From positions 1-22,958 of the forward strand of contig CAYYYJ010000016.1 of NCBI GenBank assembly GCA_964476045.1: a stretch of DNA of 22,958 bases, read 5' to 3'. Within the stretch, counting starts at the first letter, position 1. Every line of letters starts with the position of its first letter. Position numbers and translations under genes: made by a program. Below, piece by piece: positions 16,050 through 22,700 of this stretch. The stretch comes from CAYYYJ01 sp964476045 (GTDB taxonomy: Archaea > Aenigmatarchaeota > Aenigmatarchaeia > QMZP01 > JACQNV01). A model generated the notes under the pieces. That model made no database searches and was not told where the DNA came from. It was given only the letters and a program-made list of their open reading frames with translations.

Positions 16050-16177
16050 CTTTCCTATACTTTTTTAATGCTAGAAACTGATTCCGTATCCAATTGGATA
16101 ATTATTTCTTTGATAACCTCTCTTTGCACGTTTCGAATTCAACTATTCCTAAATGATTTGGTTAGATAATTATAAAT

Positions 16178-16735
16178 TCAGATGTCTTTTGGCTTCTCGC
16201 TGGCTTCTTCTGTTTCCCCTTCCAGATATCTCCAGACGTAATTGTGCATCCTCCCTGCTAGAATCATTTCAACAGCTGTTCTAGCAGTTCTAGTTCGACT
16301 CTCCGTGCCTATGATCGAGACTGTTTTCCCGTAAACAGATATAGACACTCCGCAGAACCTTTCTATATTTGCTTTGGCCTTGCCTGATGTTCCTATGACT
16401 CTGGCCATCAATCTTTTAATTGTGTTAGGGCTTCCTTTTAAGCTTATCACGTCCAAGAAAATATCTTTCCTGGTTAAGCTCAATGCCTTTGAAGGGGAGA
16501 AGCCTCGGCCAATCGCTTTCACAACTTCTGCTGCGCGGACTTCTGTTTCCCAGTCGCCTTCAATCGCTACTTCGTCAGCCACTGTTATTTTTGTGCCCGT
16601 CTTTTTTTCTAATTTTATTTTTGTAGTCCCATCCTTTCCAATTAGAATAGCTTTTCTTTCGTTGGGTATAGATACAAAAATCATAGTAAAAGCAGTCCAC
16701 GTCAACTCTTTATTATCCCCTTTCTCCTCAGCCAC
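16178..16735 (-). CDS. KH-domain RNA-binding protein, archaeal Dim2/Krr1-like
   Basis: A protein of up to 185 residues with two KH-type domains: the first has FVSIPNERKAILIGKDG (GKDG loop, residues 33-36), the second RLMARVIGTSGKAKANIERFCGVSISVYG (GTSG at 115-118). This is the archaeal homologue of Dim2/Pno1, which works in 16S rRNA 3' end maturation and small-subunit assembly. Start: the GTG at 16735 overlaps the aIF1A end by 34 nt and has a weak AAGGA 10 nt upstream. An ATG at 16684, 17 nt beyond the aIF1A stop, would give a 168-residue protein starting closer to the first KH domain and is equally possible. In many archaea RIO1 kinase lies between aIF1A and this gene; here it does not. Confidence 0.88.
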   Translation of the reverse strand: MAEEKGDNKELTWTAFTMIFVSIPNERKAILIGKDGTTKIKLEKKTGTKITVADEVAIEGDWETEVRAAEVVKAIGRGFSPSKALSLTRKDIFLDVISLKGSPNTIKRLMARVIGTSGKAKANIERFCGVSISVYGKTVSIIGTESRTRTARTAVEMILAGRMHNYVWRYLEGETEEASEKPKDI

Positions 16736-17007
16736 TCGAGCTGCGTCCTTGTATACCTGAAAACAACATCACCTTTGACATCGGGCTCGATCTCCCAAGG
16801 CTCTATTAAAACCAAATCGCCTAGTTCGACCCAGACGCTTCGCTTCTTCGCGCCTGGCATCCTGCACATCCTCTGTTTTTCGTCGAAGCAGCGGACAGTG
16901 AACCGACTTCCCCCAAGTGTTGCCTCCACCCATCCGAAAACTTCTTTTCCTCTAGGAAGGCGAACCCTGACTATTTCCCCTTCAGTAGATTGCGGTCTTT
17001 TATACAT
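16702..17007 (-). CDS. eif1A: Translation initiation factor aIF1A
   Basis: A 101-residue archaeal initiation factor 1A with an S1-like OB fold: EGEIVRVRLPRGKEVFGWVE, then LGGSRFTVRCFDEKQRMCRMPG, KKRSVWVELGDLVLIEPWE, and the DVVFRYTRTQLEWLRRKG C-terminus. It binds the A site of the 30S subunit and promotes initiator tRNA and mRNA binding. Length and motifs are those of the family. It sits 49 nt downstream of pelA and overlaps the KH gene, so a ribosome-related operon is likely. Confidence 0.96.
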   Translation of the reverse strand: MYKRPQSTEGEIVRVRLPRGKEVFGWVEATLGGSRFTVRCFDEKQRMCRMPGAKKRSVWVELGDLVLIEPWEIEPDVKGDVVFRYTRTQLEWLRRKGIIKS

Positions 17008-17056
17008 AACAATAAGATATCTCTATAGTTTAGCCTAAGTCTTTAAAAAGAACAAA

Positions 17057-18070
17057 TTAACGGGTTTTGAATCTCAAAAACCCGCCTATACCGCCCAGAT
17101 TCAAAAACTGTTCTCCTCCAGGGTGATCAGAAGTTATAATTATTATCTGACCTTTCAGTTTCTCTACCTGTTCCATGAGATCTTTATAAGACTTTACTTT
17201 TTCAACTGAGACTAAAATAGTTTCGACAGCTCCAGCTTGAACAGCAGATTCAGTCTCTTTTGCACCGTAAACAACAAGACCATTTGTATTTATCCTCTTC
17301 AAAAATTCCTCAACAAAAGACGCCTCTCTCGCAATTCTAGTATCCTTCAGTATTGTGTTTGCAGACCTCTTGATAACTTCCTGTATTCCAGACCTTCCAG
17401 TATCAGAAGCCTGCTCTAAAATTGTTTTTTTTGAAAGATCGGGATTTTTTTCTTTGATGTAGTTAAGTAAATTTTCTTTCTCGAAGCCAGGCCCAGCAAT
17501 TACAATATACTCAGATCTTCCCTCTAAATTTTCCATAACCTCTTTATAGTATCCTGTCCTGTCGCCTGATTCTGATTTTGAGCTCAATCGAGAACCAGAA
17601 TGCTTAGGATGGATCGACCCCAAAAATTCTATTCCCGATTCTTTCAGCACTGCGAAGTCAGACCCCTCCCGATCTATAACACAAATGAAAAGCAGCGGCT
17701 TTTTTATTTTAGCTTTTTTTATTCGATCAAGATGATATTTTTCCCATTGCTTTTCTATTGTAAGTATTGTTCCAGGTTCTATAAGCAAACTATGATGTTC
17801 GTGTGTCACGTTTTCAGGCCCTTCAACAATTTTTCCAGTCAGCCTGAGATGCCCATCCAAATTAATTTTTTCGATGGAAATCGTAAGTGTTATAATCTCT
17901 CTTTCCCCTTTTACTATTTCAGACCCTCGTTTTATTGTAGTCCTTCTCTCAGTCTTTGATGTAACCTTGTCCCCAATCTCCAGGATTTGTTGTAAATGCC
18001 AAAGGTCATCCATGTTTGTAGGCTTAAGAGTTATGATCCCATGCTTCAGATCTTGTTTTAGAATTTCCAT
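17057..18070 (-). CDS. pelA: Pelota (aPelota) ribosome rescue factor
   Basis: A 337-residue homologue of Pelota/Dom34, an eRF1 relative that binds stalled ribosomes with aEF1A or ABCE1 and splits them. The N-terminal Sm-like domain shows the diagnostic DLWHLQQILEIGDKV segment and IEKINLDGHLRLTGKIVEGPE; the middle domain has CVIDREGSDFAVL and YIVIAGPGFEKE; the C-terminal domain has the L7Ae-like VVYGAKETESAVQAGAVETILVS and ITSDHPGGEQFLNLGGIGGFLRF. Length is normal. A strong AT box (TATATATTTAAT on the minus strand, about 18100-18112) precedes the start by about 30-40 nt. It heads the aIF1A-KH-Top6 block. Confidence 0.96.
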   Translation of the reverse strand: MEILKQDLKHGIITLKPTNMDDLWHLQQILEIGDKVTSKTERRTTIKRGSEIVKGEREIITLTISIEKINLDGHLRLTGKIVEGPENVTHEHHSLLIEPGTILTIEKQWEKYHLDRIKKAKIKKPLLFICVIDREGSDFAVLKESGIEFLGSIHPKHSGSRLSSKSESGDRTGYYKEVMENLEGRSEYIVIAGPGFEKENLLNYIKEKNPDLSKKTILEQASDTGRSGIQEVIKRSANTILKDTRIAREASFVEEFLKRINTNGLVVYGAKETESAVQAGAVETILVSVEKVKSYKDLMEQVEKLKGQIIIITSDHPGGEQFLNLGGIGGFLRFKTR

Positions 18071-18144
18071 AATTAAAGATTAATCTCTATTTTGCAATTA
18101 AATATATATTATAAAAGCTGATAGAATAGGAAGAGATTTCAAAC

Positions 18145-18683
18145 CTATTCCTTATAACCTACTTCCCATTTTTTAGCTTTTAATCTGGATTCTAAATCAG
18201 ATTTCTGTTTTACAGTGGGATTTTTCGTATACCCCAAAAATTGGTTGGATAACTCATTAACCGCTCTATCCATCCCATCATATTTCTTTTTCCCTTGTCG
18301 TTTATCTTATCTGTTGTTTTACCTGACACGTTGTCCATAAATTCCGAAGTCTGTCTCAGCTCTTCGATACGATCGTCTATAGATCCTGCAAACTCGAATA
18401 CAGAGACTTCGCCTGGTTCTGGAATTGGCGTATGGAAGCCGAACGTTTTCATATAATCAGTAGGCTCAAAATATTCTGGCATATCGCCTGTTGCAAAATC
18501 TACAGCAAATTTCCTGTACCCAGATTTGTTCTCAATGTGGTCTATTCTTTCAACTAGTTGAGAGTGTCTGTAATCTCTAGGCTTCCTAATACCGATATCG
18601 TATAAAAAAGTCGCAGTGCCTACAGGAGCACCTATACCTATCATTAAAGCCAATGCAAGTGCTGTGCGTCTTGATTTTGCCAT
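18145..18683 (-). pseudogene. Unknown membrane-anchored protein with a frameshift near its end
   Basis: The ATG at 18683 opens a 157-residue frame that ends NMMGWIERLMSYPTNFWG-RKIPL at 18210. The alternative frame from about 18292 onward reads GKKKYDGMDRAVNELSNQFL and continues to NPTVKQKSDLESRLKAKKW and a TAG at 18145-18147. It looks like the genuine hydrophilic tail. One missing base in the T5C3 run (18287-18294) would join them into a 179-residue protein. The N-terminus has a positively charged start and one hydrophobic segment (about residues 8-27), so it is a membrane-anchored or secreted protein. No family is recognised. It diverges from the surface protein at 18894 across a region holding palindrome copy 6. 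Real mutation or homopolymer error cannot be told apart here. Confidence 0.6.
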
Positions 18684-18755
18684 AAAAAAGATTTGTATTC
18701 AGGGTTTATAAGGTACACTATTTTATCACTCCAGAGGAACGTCTTTCAGTATTAT

Positions 18756-18772
18756 ATATAACACTGTTATAT
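18756..18772. repeat. 17-nt palindrome, copy 6
   Basis: ATATAACACTGTTATAT, identical to copy 1, between the divergent genes at 18683 and 18894. A weak ORB-like CTCCAGAGGAAC lies at 18729-18740 without a G string. This is the only copy far from the two ORB clusters. Confidence 0.9.
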
Positions 18773-18852
18773 AAAACTATCTTCAGCATTTTAAACCTAC
18801 TACACAAATATAGAGTAATCTACTTCATAGGCTATGTGCATGTTTGGGTACT

Positions 18853-18890
18853 GTAGCCTTTGAGTAAGCGGAAGCTACCGTAAAGGCTAC
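18853..18890 (+). repeat. 9-bp inverted repeat directly before a start codon
   Basis: GTAGCCTTT (18853-18861) and AAAGGCTAC (18882-18890) are exact complements around a 20-nt loop, and the ATG of the surface-protein gene follows 3 nt later. It could be an operator dyad or, in the mRNA, a hairpin that controls ribosome access. No clear TATA box is seen between it and palindrome copy 6. Confidence 0.6.
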
Positions 18891-18893
18891 AAT

Positions 18894-20021
18894 ATGGACG
18901 AATTTATTATCGTACTCGCAATCGCCCTGGTTCTTCTAGGCGCTTTCATCTTGATCTCAGGCCCTCTCATAACTCCGGTCCCTGGTAAAGCTGTAACAAA
19001 TGTCTCGGCAGTAGCCACTATCACAGTTGGTCCTGTCGGTTATGTCTCCTCTATACCCTCAAAAGTTGTGGAGATAAAATCATTTTCAGCAGGGACAACG
19101 CAACAGGAAACACTCAAACAATGGCAATCCCAAGAAATAGTAGGCGGCATCTTTGACACAAAGCAAATCTCTGAACCAATACCAATCAACAAAAACACCC
19201 TAGACCTGACAGAGCGCGCTGCATTAGAATTCGACGTAAACAAAGACAAAACAAATTCAGCAGAAGACCTTGTTGTCGAATGGAATGGAATCCCCATCTT
19301 CAAAAGCAGGCCTTCTGAAGGCCATCAAGCAGTCAGGATACCTAAAGAGAACCTGACAGAATCCAATACTTTAAAAATCTACACCTCTGCTCCAGGCGCA
19401 GCCAGCATAGTAAAATCCACTGTCTACAGTCTAGAAAATTTGAAGCTCAACCAGGAATCTGGCCAATCGAGGATAGAGACTCTGGAACTAAATTCGTCTG
19501 ACCTAGACGTCTTTGAAAAAGGCGAGCTAACTTTCACAGCAATCCCTAGAAGCGATCCTCCTGGAAAGCTAAAAGTAAAAATAAACGGAATAGAACTCTA
19601 CAACAAATCGCCTGATAGATTTGCTCTAATCAATTTCGATAACACTAACATACCTAACCTCGGCGTCACAAACCGCATCAGCTTCCTAGCAGAAAACGGC
19701 CTTATAGACATCCAAAACGCAAAAATAAGTGTATATCTGCTCAGCACAACAGTTGTGAAGAAAAGGTCGTTCTTATTAACTCCCGATCAGCTTTCCAATG
19801 TCCAGAAAAAGAAATTGCGTTTAGAGGTCGATGTCTCCCAGAAAAAAGGCGGTAGGCTGACTGTAACGTTGAACGGAGATCCCTACGAATTCTCCCCTCT
19901 CCAAGAAGGCAAAAACACAAAACAGATCGTGCCAGCATCCCTTCTGGAAGGGGAAAACAAGATCGAATTCACAGGAACAGGCTCTTTCGACATCCCAGAA
20001 GCGAGGATAATGGCTGAATAG
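18894..20021 (+). CDS. Membrane-anchored surface protein with three beta-type repeats
   Basis: A 375-residue protein with an N-terminal hydrophobic segment (residues about 4-26, MDEFIIVLAIALVLLGAFIL) that could be a membrane anchor or class III-like signal, followed by an extracellular region. Three diverged repeats of about 85 residues start near 105, 205 and 300. Each has an acidic/hydrophobic lead, a V-x-x-NG turn (VVEWNGIPIF, KVKINGIELY, TVTLNGDPYE), an Asn-containing strand (ESNTLKIYT, VTNRISFLA, GENKIEFTG) and a closing strand (SIVKSTVYS, DIQNAKISV, DIPEARIMA). The repeated strand pattern suggests tandem jelly-roll or CBM-like beta sandwiches, possibly binding surface carbohydrate or other proteins. 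No catalytic motif and no C-terminal anchor is seen. The family is not recognised by name. Confidence 0.65.
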   Translation: MDEFIIVLAIALVLLGAFILISGPLITPVPGKAVTNVSAVATITVGPVGYVSSIPSKVVEIKSFSAGTTQQETLKQWQSQEIVGGIFDTKQISEPIPINKNTLDLTERAALEFDVNKDKTNSAEDLVVEWNGIPIFKSRPSEGHQAVRIPKENLTESNTLKIYTSAPGAASIVKSTVYSLENLKLNQESGQSRIETLELNSSDLDVFEKGELTFTAIPRSDPPGKLKVKINGIELYNKSPDRFALINFDNTNIPNLGVTNRISFLAENGLIDIQNAKISVYLLSTTVVKKRSFLLTPDQLSNVQKKKLRLEVDVSQKKGGRLTVTLNGDPYEFSPLQEGKNTKQIVPASLLEGENKIEFTGTGSFDIPEARIMAE

Positions 20022-20111
20022 TTATTTCTTATCTATATCACTTTTTGTTGTCTCACCACTCGCTATCAGGACGTGTTTTAATATAATCGACCCACATCCT
20101 CCAAAATTATA

Positions 20112-20336
20112 CTAGGCAGCTTTTGATTTTGCTTTTATTTCCAGATATTGCTCTTTGGTTAGAGGGAAATTTTTTGAATTATCGAACATAGAGTTTATCA
20201 ATACATTCTGCTGTTTTGACCACTCCTGATCAGTGTGCGTTCTCACGAAATCTGCCCAAAGGTCAACAAACCATAATCTGTCTTTTCTGTTCCTCTGAAT
20301 ATCTTCCTTAATTTCTTCGAAATCTGATTTGATCAT
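20112..20336 (-). CDS. Small partner of the upstream nucleotidyltransferase, unknown
   Basis: A 74-residue hydrophilic protein (MIKSDFEEIKEDIQRNRKDRL at its start) rich in charged and aromatic residues, with no recognised domain. Its ATG overlaps the stop region of the nucleotidyltransferase gene by 4 nt, so the two are translationally coupled. The pairing of a nucleotidyltransferase with a small coupled protein resembles toxin-antitoxin modules, but which would be toxin or antitoxin cannot be told. The 90 nt between its stop and the surface-protein stop hold nothing evident. Confidence 0.6.
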   Translation of the reverse strand: MIKSDFEEIKEDIQRNRKDRLWFVDLWADFVRTHTDQEWSKQQNVLINSMFDNSKNFPLTKEQYLEIKAKSKAA

Positions 20337-20908
20337 ATCCCGCTTTTTTCTATAATATTCTTGAACTTCAATATTAAAGAGTTATCTAGGTGGCCCTCGA
20401 AGATCTTTTGTAAATGGTTTGCATCTTCTATGTCCTTGTCTGACCCCAAAAAGAATCTCTTGTAAGCTATTTGTTGCTCTATTGGAGAAGTAAGAATCTC
20501 TCCCGAAGGCAAAATCACTTTTAAAGGTTTGTCCAAAGCAGCCAGATCTCCTTTTCTTTTAGCAAACTTGATTTCAAAGTTAGGTATCACTGTATTCTTT
20601 AATGCAAACCTCAATGCCAATCCATCTTGCAGATGGCCATACATTTCCTCCACATCATCTGTATTCAAACAAGAATAATGTTTCAGCAGCTCTGTGTGCA
20701 TTGCATCAGTTTTCTTTTTATCCAGCCTTTCTATAAAAATGTCTATATCTTCTGTTCCCCTAGTCCTCCCGAAGAGTATAGAGACATAACCGCTTATTAC
20801 CACATATTTGGCGTGTCTCTTCAATATCTTCAAGAAATCCAGTACAAATCGGTCTAACTGATTCTCCACCTTATCCAGCTTTATTGTCTTTCTGTCTATG
20901 AATTGCAT
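20333..20908 (-). CDS. Nucleotidyltransferase (AbiEii/MNT-like)
   Basis: A 191-residue nucleotidyltransferase-fold protein. Visible motifs: KYVVISGYVSILFGRTRGTEDIDIFIE (G-R-x-R-G-T-x-D-x-D with Asp54 and Asp56), a later acidic strand NFEIKFAK, and the conserved SPIEQQIAYKRFF-SDKDIEDANHL helix region found in AbiEii-like and related stand-alone NTases. Such enzymes add nucleotides to tRNA or proteins and often act as toxins or as their modifiers. Start: the ATG at 20908 is chosen over an upstream in-frame start at 20986, because the Arg-rich extension is not typical and a TATTTTAA box lies about 26-33 nt before 20908. It forms an operon with the 74-residue gene. AbiEi, the usual antitoxin of AbiEii, is not present. 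Confidence 0.8.
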   Translation of the reverse strand: MQFIDRKTIKLDKVENQLDRFVLDFLKILKRHAKYVVISGYVSILFGRTRGTEDIDIFIERLDKKKTDAMHTELLKHYSCLNTDDVEEMYGHLQDGLALRFALKNTVIPNFEIKFAKRKGDLAALDKPLKVILPSGEILTSPIEQQIAYKRFFLGSDKDIEDANHLQKIFEGHLDNSLILKFKNIIEKSGI

Positions 20909-21091
20909 ATTGTATAAACCAATTCTAAGATTAAAATAGGCCAATAAAAGAAGCGCTTGACTCAGATCTTTCCTTCTTCTGCGCAAACCACGATAAAATA
21001 GGCCATAGGATTTTTTAGCTGATCAGACCCTTTTATTAAGATTCCTCAAACCGAGTTCTTCAGATTCCAAAATAACGGATTTGCATATAAA

Positions 21092-21253
21092 GATTAACCA
21101 ATCAGCCCTTTCTTTTCCAAAAGAAAGGTTTGAGATCGTGTCTCGTCTGTTCGAAAGGACACGAGACATCTCTTCATCTCTCGAACAGGAGATGAAGATC
21201 CCAAAGAAAAGGATATACATATAGGATTAACCAATATTTACTAACGAGGTTTG
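21092..21253 (+). repeat. Promoter/leader duplication, copy A, split by a 63-nt insertion
   Basis: Positions 21092-21137 and 21201-21253 are identical base for base to 22841-22886 and 22887-22939 (99 nt in all). The element contains a 10-bp hairpin (CCTTTCTTTT with AAAAGAAAGG, 21107-21128), a TATA-like GGATATACATATAGG and an SD-like CGAGGT. In copy B this is followed by a start codon; here the similarity ends at 21253 and no gene follows, so it is an orphan copy. Confidence 0.85.
21138..21200. mobile_element. 63-nt insertion with two hairpins and complementary loops
   Basis: Present in copy A but absent from copy B of the leader duplication, and bounded by AGATC on both sides, as for a 58-nt insert with a 5-nt target duplication. 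Hairpin 1: TGTCTCGT (21139-21146) with ACGAGACA (21161-21168). Hairpin 2: CTTCATCTC (21172-21180) with GAGATGAAG (21189-21197). Loop 1 contains CTGTTCGA (21147-21154) and loop 2 is exactly its complement, TCGAACAG (21181-21188). Deletion from copy B by recombination at AGATC is the alternative. Calling it mobile is an inference. Confidence 0.45.
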
Positions 21254-21271
21254 GAGGGAGGAAACCGGTCC

Positions 21272-21369
21272 TTAAAGGGACGACATCGATCTTATCCAAT
21301 TGGGATTTCAGCTGGACACTGACCTTATTTAATTGGTCATGGTCAGTGTCGTCCCTTTAAATCGATGTC
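21272..21369. repeat. Interlocking inverted repeats (crossing dyads)
   Basis: Three perfect dyads: A TTAAAGGGACGAC (21272-21284) with its complement at 21348-21360; B GACATCGAT (21282-21290) with 21361-21369; C GACACTGACC (21315-21324) with 21341-21350. The order A-B-C-C'-A'-B' means A and B cross, and each overlaps its neighbour by a GAC/GTC triplet, so they would form a pseudoknot or switch between structures. A related element lies at 22701-22760. The rest of 20987-21460, between two minus-strand operons, shows no gene. Confidence 0.75.
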
Positions 21370-21460
21370 AACCATTTTCGATCAGTTTCGTCCCTTTGTG
21401 GATTACGGCCAGATGTTGAATGGCGGCTCTCAAGATCCGCGAATTTGGCATGAAAAATCT

Positions 21461-22021
21461 TTACCCAATCTTTATCCCGTTTTTAAGTATCTCTGCAACA
21501 AGAGGGTCGCTTTTATTTTTGTAGAACTCCTTGACATTAAAATAATGTATTTCTATTTTCTTCTTGTATAGCTTTTCTTTCTTCCTGATTTTCCCCTCAA
21601 ATATTTTCTTATTCATATTTTTCCCAACCAGCACGGCTATATCTATATCAGAATCTTCCCTATAGACAAGCTTTGAATATGAACCAAAAAGAAAAGCCTC
21701 TGCGTCCCATAAAGAAAGGTCAAAGGCAACCTCATTCACTATAAGAAATATCTGAAAAGGTATTTCTTTAAACCTTCTGTATTCTTCAGATAACAGGCTG
21801 ATTATTGTTTTTGCATAAGGGAAATTGAAATTGATAGAGTATAGCCTGCCTTCCCTTTTAAGAATCTGCGACCTTACTAATTTTAGCAGAGCCTTGTCCA
21901 ACGGTGTATTATTGAGTAAAGTCTTCTCCTTTATCTCCTTCCTGTTGAACCTGGATCCAGGCGAGATAGAAAACAGGCCCAACACTTTGAATACATCTTT
22001 TTCAAGCAATATGGACATCAT
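21461..22021 (-). CDS. wHTH-MNT nucleotidyltransferase, partner of HEPN protein
   Basis: A 186-residue protein with an N-terminal winged-helix segment (residues about 1-65: a helix-turn-helix around FNRKEIKEKTLLNNTPLDKALLKLV, then a hairpin ending GRLYSI) and a minimal nucleotidyltransferase domain with the motif GSYSKLVYREDSDIDIAV (Gly113-Ser114, Asp125, Asp127) and a later acidic strand IEIHYF. MNT proteins of HEPN-MNT pairs are antitoxins that AMPylate the HEPN partner. The DNA-binding domain fused here could bind the dyads upstream of the operon. Its ATG overlaps the HEPN stop by 4 nt, so the two are translationally coupled. Confidence in the fold is high; the antitoxin role rests on the pairing. 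Confidence 0.85.
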   Translation of the reverse strand: MMSILLEKDVFKVLGLFSISPGSRFNRKEIKEKTLLNNTPLDKALLKLVRSQILKREGRLYSINFNFPYAKTIISLLSEEYRRFKEIPFQIFLIVNEVAFDLSLWDAEAFLFGSYSKLVYREDSDIDIAVLVGKNMNKKIFEGKIRKKEKLYKKKIEIHYFNVKEFYKNKSDPLVAEILKNGIKIG

Positions 22022-22497
22022 AACAACCTCAGTATTTTTTCAATGTAAGGGATCCCCGTGTTCTTCAAGAACTCTTCTGCGCGCTTCCTGTACTCTTCCT
22101 TCATAAAGTCTGTTCCAGTATAATACTGGACTTTGACCCGCTGGCTTTTGGCCTCAGCCAAATCGTTTGCGAGAAACAGGAACTCCTTATAACCTGTTTC
22201 AAGCATGGCCAGCAGGTTTTTGCTCCTGATCAGGTCTGCCAGAGCTTTTATAGTAGTTGCGTGCACCTCCAGCTCCACTTTCAGCCTGAACTTTTTTGCG
22301 AGGAGCAATTTTGTTATATCGTGCATTGCATAATACCCTGAGATTATGCTCCATCTCGGAAAGCTGTTTTTGACTTGTTCACTATGCGCAAGGTTGTCCT
22401 TGTACGAACTTTCAAAGAAGCTGATATACCTGCCAAGCTCAGTCTCCCTTATCTTAGCCAGTTTCCCTTCAGCAAGCAACGTTCCTATTGTTACCAT
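22018..22497 (-). CDS. HEPN-domain protein, partner of MNT (variant active-site motif)
   Basis: A 159-residue all-helical protein of HEPN type: PRWSIISGYYAMHDITKLLLAKKF early (residues 47-70), a middle EVHATTIKAL helix, and a final helical bundle with EAKSQRVKVQYYTGTDFMKEEY. The usual RNase signature Rx4-6H is replaced by Arg120-x4-Tyr125-Tyr126, as in HEPN proteins of the non-nuclease or AMPylation-target kind. Start: a longer TTG-initiated frame reaches 22764, but it runs through operator-like repeats. The ATG at 22497 gives a normal HEPN N-terminus and has TTTTTATA about 28-37 nt upstream (22525-22534). It is the first gene of the HEPN-MNT operon. Confidence 0.75.
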   Translation of the reverse strand: MVTIGTLLAEGKLAKIRETELGRYISFFESSYKDNLAHSEQVKNSFPRWSIISGYYAMHDITKLLLAKKFRLKVELEVHATTIKALADLIRSKNLLAMLETGYKEFLFLANDLAEAKSQRVKVQYYTGTDFMKEEYRKRAEEFLKNTGIPYIEKILRLL

Positions 22498-22500
22498 ATT

Positions 22501-22572
22501 ATACCAATTATTTGGTATATTAAGTATAAAAAGCTTAGTATATAACCACAAATATGGTATATTTAATACCAT
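22501..22572. promoter_or_regulatory. Paired dyad operators around the HEPN-MNT promoter
   Basis: Two 7-bp dyads built from the same half-site: ATACCAA-ttat-TTGGTAT (22501-22518) and ATGGTAT-attta-ATACCAT (22554-22572). Between them, on the minus strand, is the TTTTTATA box (22525-22534). The half-sites point outward in one dyad and inward in the other. This layout suits autorepression by the MNT winged helix or by the HEPN-MNT complex. Nothing else is seen between 22573 and 22625. Confidence 0.6.
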
Positions 22573-22625
22573 TTTTAGATCCACGAATCCTGAACTTTGT
22601 TCATTAACCACATTCAATTTTGACT

Positions 22626-22677
22626 GCTGAATGTATAGCGAAATGAGGTCCCCAAAAGAAAAGTATATACATTCAGC
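22626..22677. repeat. 12-bp inverted repeat with TATA-like arms
   Basis: GCTGAATGTATA (22626-22637) and TATACATTCAGC (22666-22677) are exact complements, 28 nt apart. The right arm is part of AAAGTATATACATTCAGCCC, the same promoter-like word found in the leader repeats (22825-22858), so each arm could hold a TATA box pointing outward or inward. Confidence 0.7.
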
Positions 22678-22700
22678 CCTTTTAAAAAGCGCTTCTTTTC

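Noticed and set aside
21023..21220. 65-codon minus-strand ORF in the repeat region
   Set aside because: It is composed of the hairpin insertion and duplicated leader; no protein features.
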